Part shown: piece after piece, positions 33,419-36,969 of the stretch | How positions within the stretch are numbered: position 1 is the first letter of the stretch | How the letters are laid out: every line of letters begins with the position of its first letter | Assembly (NCBI GenBank): GCA_030066775.1 | Contig: JASJAY010000057.1 | Location: forward strand, 1 to 36,969 | From: Planctomycetota bacterium | GTDB taxonomy: Bacteria > Planctomycetota > PLA2 > JAEUHO01 | Direction: 5' to 3' | Length of the DNA: 36,969 bases | The notes under the pieces: model-generated | Databases searched by the model: none | What the model was told of the DNA's origin: nothing | The model's input: the letters and a program-made list of their open reading frames with translations, nothing else | Made by a program: the position numbers and the translations under genes

Positions 33419-36400
33419 ATGCTGCGTTCATGGATTCTGGCGACGCTCGCGCTGACCGCGTGGGCGGCCGCCCTGGCTGCCCCTGCCGCTGCCGACGAGC
33501 TCGGGCTCGTCGTCGAGCGCACCACCCCCACCCAGAAGACGGTCCCCGTCGTCGTGCGAAGCGACCGCCAGAGGCGCATCGAGGTCCGGGCCTATCGCGT
33601 CGGCAACCCCGACGCGCTCCTCGCCGCCGGGGTGGACCTGACGAACGGACGCGCGCTGGTTGCGTACGGCACGGGCGCCGATGCCGACAAGGCCCGCAAG
33701 GCAGACGCCCAGGTGGCCGCGCACTACGAGATGGCGGCGCTCGAGCTCGTCGCCAAGCGGCGGATCGACTACCGGACGCGGAATGCGCCCCATCTCGAGA
33801 TGATCCGGTTCGAGCAGCCGGGTCTCTACCTGCTCGAGGCCCGGTCGCGGCGCGCCGTCGCCCGCGCAACGGCGGTCGTGTCGGACCTCGCCCTCGTCGT
33901 GAAGCGCGCGCCCGAGACCACCCTGGTCTGGGCCCTGAACCGGCGCACCGGCAAGCCCTGGCCCGGGACGGTGCTGCGTACGGGCAACGCCCTCGCGGAG
34001 GCCGGCACGACCGGCGCCGACGGCGTCGCGCGGATCGATGCCAAGGGCAAGCCGACGCTCGCGCTGGTCGCGACCTCCGGGGACCACCTCGCGTTCGGGG
34101 AGGAGACCTACTTCCCGACCATCGCGCGCGATCGGCGCGTGTACGCCTTCCCGCACCAACCCGCGTACCGGCCGGGTGAGCGCGTGGAGCTCTACGGCAT
34201 CGTCCGCGGCTACGAGGAGGGCGCCTACCGGATCGATCGCTCGCTCACCCAGGTCACCCTGCGCGTGCTCGATTCCCGATCCAACGTGGCCTTCGAGGAA
34301 GCCGTGCCGGTCACCGCGGACCTCGGCACCTTCCGAGGCGGCTTCGACCTCGATGCCAAGGCCGTCACCGGCGACTGGACGATCGAGGTCGCGATCGGCG
34401 ACGACACGTACGAGGCGCCGCTGCGCGTCGCCGCGTATCGCAAGCCGGCCTTCGAGGTGAAGGTCGCGCCCGCGACCCCGCGCGTGCTCGCCGGCGAGCC
34501 GGCGGCATTCGACGTCCGCGCATCGTTCTACGACGGCGGCGTCGTCGCCGGCGCGAAGGTCACCTGGCAACTCGTCTACAACCGCGTCGACCGCGAGCTC
34601 TTCCCGACCGACGAGCTGGTGAAGCTGTTCTTCGGTGCGGAGCGCGAGGCCTACAAGCCGGAGACGCTCACGACCGGCGAAGGCGTGCTCGACGCGCGCG
34701 GCACGCTCTCGGTGCCCGTCACGGCCCCGCCGGCGAAGCTCGACGGCTACCTCACCCTGCGCGCCACCGTCTTCGGCCCCGACCGCATCGCGGTTGCCGG
34801 CAGCGGCGGCCTCTCGATCGCCGCTGCGCCCGTGCGCGTGGACCTCAAGACCGACAAGCACCTCTACGGTCCCGAGGACGAGGCCCTCGTGACGATCCAG
34901 GTGGAGACCGCCGACGGCCGTCCGGCCCAGGCCCGCGAAGGCGTCTTCACCCTCGCCCACGTGATCGAGACCGCGGCGAACGAGGCGACCGAGACGTGGT
35001 CGAAGCCCGAGTCCTTCACCACCGACGAACGCGGCCAGGCGCGCTTGCGCATGACGCTGCCGCGCGAGGGCCGCTTCCGGTTCATGGCGGTCGTGCCGCG
35101 AACCGACGCCGAGCCGGCCGGCAGTCCGGCTCAGGCCCACGTGCACGCGTGGGCGCTGAGCGACAAGCCGACCCTCGCCTCGAACCCCGGCCCGCTCGAT
35201 GTGGTCGCCGACAAGGACCACTACGCCGTAGGCGACACCGCGCGGCTCTTCGTCCGTGCACCGGGCAGCGGCCGCAGCGTGCTGGCCGCGCTCGAAGGGG
35301 CGACGCTGCTCCGCCACGAGGTGCTGGACGACGCGGCGATCTGGACCGTTCGCATCGATGAGACCCACGCGCCGAACGTCTTCGCCACCTTCGCCACCGT
35401 CTACCGCGGCGAGCTGATGCTCGAGACGCGCATGCTGCGCGTGCCGCCCGTCCGGAGCCTGCTCACGGCGACGATCACACCCGATCACGCGGAGCTCGAG
35501 CCGGGTGCGAAGACAGGTGCGACGATCCGCATCACGGATCACGCCGGCAACCCCGTAGCGAACGCCGAGCTCGCCGTCGCGTTCGTGGACGCCGCCCTCC
35601 ATGGGCTGTACGCGGACCCGGCCGCGCCGATCGAACCGTTCTTCCACTCCCTGCGCCGCAACAACGTGAAGACCGCGGCCCTCCTGCACCACGACTCGGT
35701 CGACTGGGTGCGCGTGGCGGGGCCGGTCAAGAAGTCCCGCTGGGACGGCGCGGATCCCGCGGCGGCGCCACCTGCGCCGTCGGAGGCCGCCCCGACCGCA
35801 CCGGCTACGCCAGGTGCCAGCTGCGGATCCGCGGCCGACGCCGAGTCCGAGCCGATGACGGGCGCCGAGCGTCCGGAGGATTCGGGCGCGGAGGGCGTTG
35901 CCGAGGACGTCGACGCGGAGGACGCCTTCGAGGGACCGTCCTTCGGCGACGTCCCGATGCGACGCGCGCCCCGGAAGGCCGAGCGCAGGGCGGGCGCCCA
36001 GCCGCTGACCGTTCGCAAGGACTTCCGCTCGTGCGTGCACTGGAGCGCGAACCTACGCACCGACGCGAATGGCGAGGCGCGCATCGACGATGTGAAGGTC
36101 GCCGACTCGCTCACGCGCTGGCGCATCTCCGTGCGCACGGTCGACGCATCGACCCGCGTCGGCAGCGGCACCGCGACGTTCCTCGCGCGCAAGAAGATCG
36201 CCGTCGACGCCGCGCCGCCGCGCTTCCTACGCGCCGGCGACCGCGTCGAGATCCCCGTGCTGCTGCGCAACCTGACGAAGGAGGTCGTCGAGGCGACGCT
36301 CCAATGGTGGACGCCGCTCCACGATCCGCGACTGCCCCTCGAGCAGGTGCCGCTCGGTCCGGCGAACGGCCCGAGCAACCGGTTCGGCGTGAAGCTCGCG

Positions 36401-36969
36401 GCCGGTGCCACGGAGCGGCGGATCGTCCCGCTCAGCTCGCCCGGCGTGGCCTGGGCCTCGATCGAGGCGACGGTCACGTCCGACGTAGGCGGCGACAAGG
36501 TGCTGCGCACGTTCCCGGTCCTGCCCCAGGGCATCGAGAAGATCGTCGGCCGGGTGATCCCCACGACCGACGGCAAGGGCGCGGCCGAGCTGCGCATTCC
36601 CGAGACCGCAACGCCCGGCAGCATCCGCTGCCGCATCAGCCTCGAGGCCTCTTCGGTGCAGGCGGTCGTCGCGGCGCTGCCGTACTTGCTCGACTACCCG
36701 CACGGCTGCACCGAGCAGACCATGAACCGCTTCGGCCCCCTGGCCGACGTCGCCGTCGCGATGAAGACGCTCGGGGTCCCCGTGCGTGGGCGGCTCGCAG
36801 AGCTCGAGGCGATGCGGGCAGCCGGCCTCGCACGCCTTGCCCAGCTGCAGCACGACGACGGCGGGTTCGGTTGGTGGGAGTCCGACGCGAGCAGCCCCGT
36901 GATGACGGCGCTGGTCGTGCGCGGCCTCACGGGACTCACGGGCGACACCGTCGTGCGCATGCGCGGCCG
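33419..36969 (+). CDS. Alpha-2-macroglobulin family protein with thioester (partial, 3' end missing)
   Basis: The frame runs 1183 codons to the window edge without a stop. Signal peptide 1-25 (AAA then DE); no lipobox Cys. Visible parts: MG-like beta domains, with FPHQPAYRPGERVELYGIVRG near 244 (MG2-like), the YGPEDEALVTIQVE strand region near 480, a long Ala/Pro/Glu-rich linker about 770-870, then the A2M domain (HWSANLRTDANGEARIDD, H874, and DSLTRWRISVRTVD), and the thioester motif C1097-T-E-Q1100 in YPHGCTEQT, followed by the start of the helical thioester domain (GLARLAQLQHDDGGFGWWE). Such bacterial proteins trap proteases in the periplasm or at the surface; the intact CxEQ argues it is active. 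The usual partner PbpC is not in view. GGGAG precedes ATG 33419. Confidence 0.93.
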   Translation, partial: MLRSWILATLALTAWAAALAAPAAADELGLVVERTTPTQKTVPVVVRSDRQRRIEVRAYRVGNPDALLAAGVDLTNGRALVAYGTGADADKARKADAQVAAHYEMAALELVAKRRIDYRTRNAPHLEMIRFEQPGLYLLEARSRRAVARATAVVSDLALVVKRAPETTLVWALNRRTGKPWPGTVLRTGNALAEAGTTGADGVARIDAKGKPTLALVATSGDHLAFGEETYFPTIARDRRVYAFPHQPAYRPGERVELYGIVRGYEEGAYRIDRSLTQVTLRVLDSRSNVAFEEAVPVTADLGTFRGGFDLDAKAVTGDWTIEVAIGDDTYEAPLRVAAYRKPAFEVKVAPATPRVLAGEPAAFDVRASFYDGGVVAGAKVTWQLVYNRVDRELFPTDELVKLFFGAEREAYKPETLTTGEGVLDARGTLSVPVTAPPAKLDGYLTLRATVFGPDRIAVAGSGGLSIAAAPVRVDLKTDKHLYGPEDEALVTIQVETADGRPAQAREGVFTLAHVIETAANEATETWSKPESFTTDERGQARLRMTLPREGRFRFMAVVPRTDAEPAGSPAQAHVHAWALSDKPTLASNPGPLDVVADKDHYAVGDTARLFVRAPGSGRSVLAALEGATLLRHEVLDDAAIWTVRIDETHAPNVFATFATVYRGELMLETRMLRVPPVRSLLTATITPDHAELEPGAKTGATIRITDHAGNPVANAELAVAFVDAALHGLYADPAAPIEPFFHSLRRNNVKTAALLHHDSVDWVRVAGPVKKSRWDGADPAAAPPAPSEAAPTAPATPGASCGSAADAESEPMTGAERPEDSGAEGVAEDVDAEDAFEGPSFGDVPMRRAPRKAERRAGAQPLTVRKDFRSCVHWSANLRTDANGEARIDDVKVADSLTRWRISVRTVDASTRVGSGTATFLARKKIAVDAAPPRFLRAGDRVEIPVLLRNLTKEVVEATLQWWTPLHDPRLPLEQVPLGPANGPSNRFGVKLAAGATERRIVPLSSPGVAWASIEATVTSDVGGDKVLRTFPVLPQGIEKIVGRVIPTTDGKGAAELRIPETATPGSIRCRISLEASSVQAVVAALPYLLDYPHGCTEQTMNRFGPLADVAVAMKTLGVPVRGRLAELEAMRAAGLARLAQLQHDDGGFGWWESDASSPVMTALVVRGLTGLTGDTVVRMRG

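Noticed and set aside
1..36969. CRISPR arrays, tRNA or rRNA genes, insertion sequences, prophage or toxin-antitoxin genes
   Set aside because: Looked for in gaps and on both strands; no regularly spaced repeats, cloverleaf candidates, transposase or integrase motifs were seen.

Overview
High-GC bacterial chromosome segment of about 37 kb with dense, mostly intact genes and no rRNA, tRNA, CRISPR array, insertion sequence or phage gene that I can see. An LptD-type outer-membrane assembly protein, a secretin, several lipoproteins and periplasmic proteins point to a diderm (Gram-negative) cell. The combination of FG-GAP/ASPIC protein, alpha-2-macroglobulin, TPR-sulfatase, CHASE2 cyclase and frequent GTG starts would fit a Planctomycetota, Myxococcota or Acidobacteriota-like lineage. 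This is inference; nothing in the window fixes the phylum.

Layout. 1-5073: the end of an unknown gene, a membrane-anchored sulfatase-fold protein with a helical-repeat tail, and a solitary lipoprotein secretin closed by a textbook terminator. 5100-7048: small metabolic enzymes (nitrilase-type amidase, RidA, HAD hydrolase). 7064-11136 (minus): a first oligopeptide-type ABC transporter (binding protein, OppB, OppC). 11215-16337 (minus): envelope and cofactor genes coaD, lptD-like and murJ. 16338-17055: a regulatory region rich in inverted repeats and a four-helix-bundle protein whose ribosome binding site lies in a long hairpin. 17066-21897 (minus): a second oligopeptide-type transporter whose three proteins all carry large extra segments. 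22095-26833: a class II cyclic-nucleotide phosphodiesterase-like metallohydrolase, an M48 lipoprotein protease with an SH3b partner, and a CHASE2 class III nucleotide cyclase, which together could form a cAMP make/break pair. 26911-30064: a CNNM/CorC transporter and a membrane-fused glycerophosphodiesterase. 30072-33320 (minus): a hypothetical protein, a DNRLRE-like lipoprotein and a FG-GAP/ASPIC protein. 33419-end: a thioester alpha-2-macroglobulin that runs off the window.

The common theme is envelope biogenesis and extracytoplasmic protein handling. The signals I find most worth a second look are the inflated second Opp transporter (17066-21897), the hairpin that buries the ribosome binding site of the four-helix-bundle gene (16550-16627), and a recurring TANNNT box exactly 6 nt before several start codons that lack a Shine-Dalgarno sequence, suggesting widespread leaderless transcripts. 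I did not find a clear-cut, wholly new defence or mobile system.
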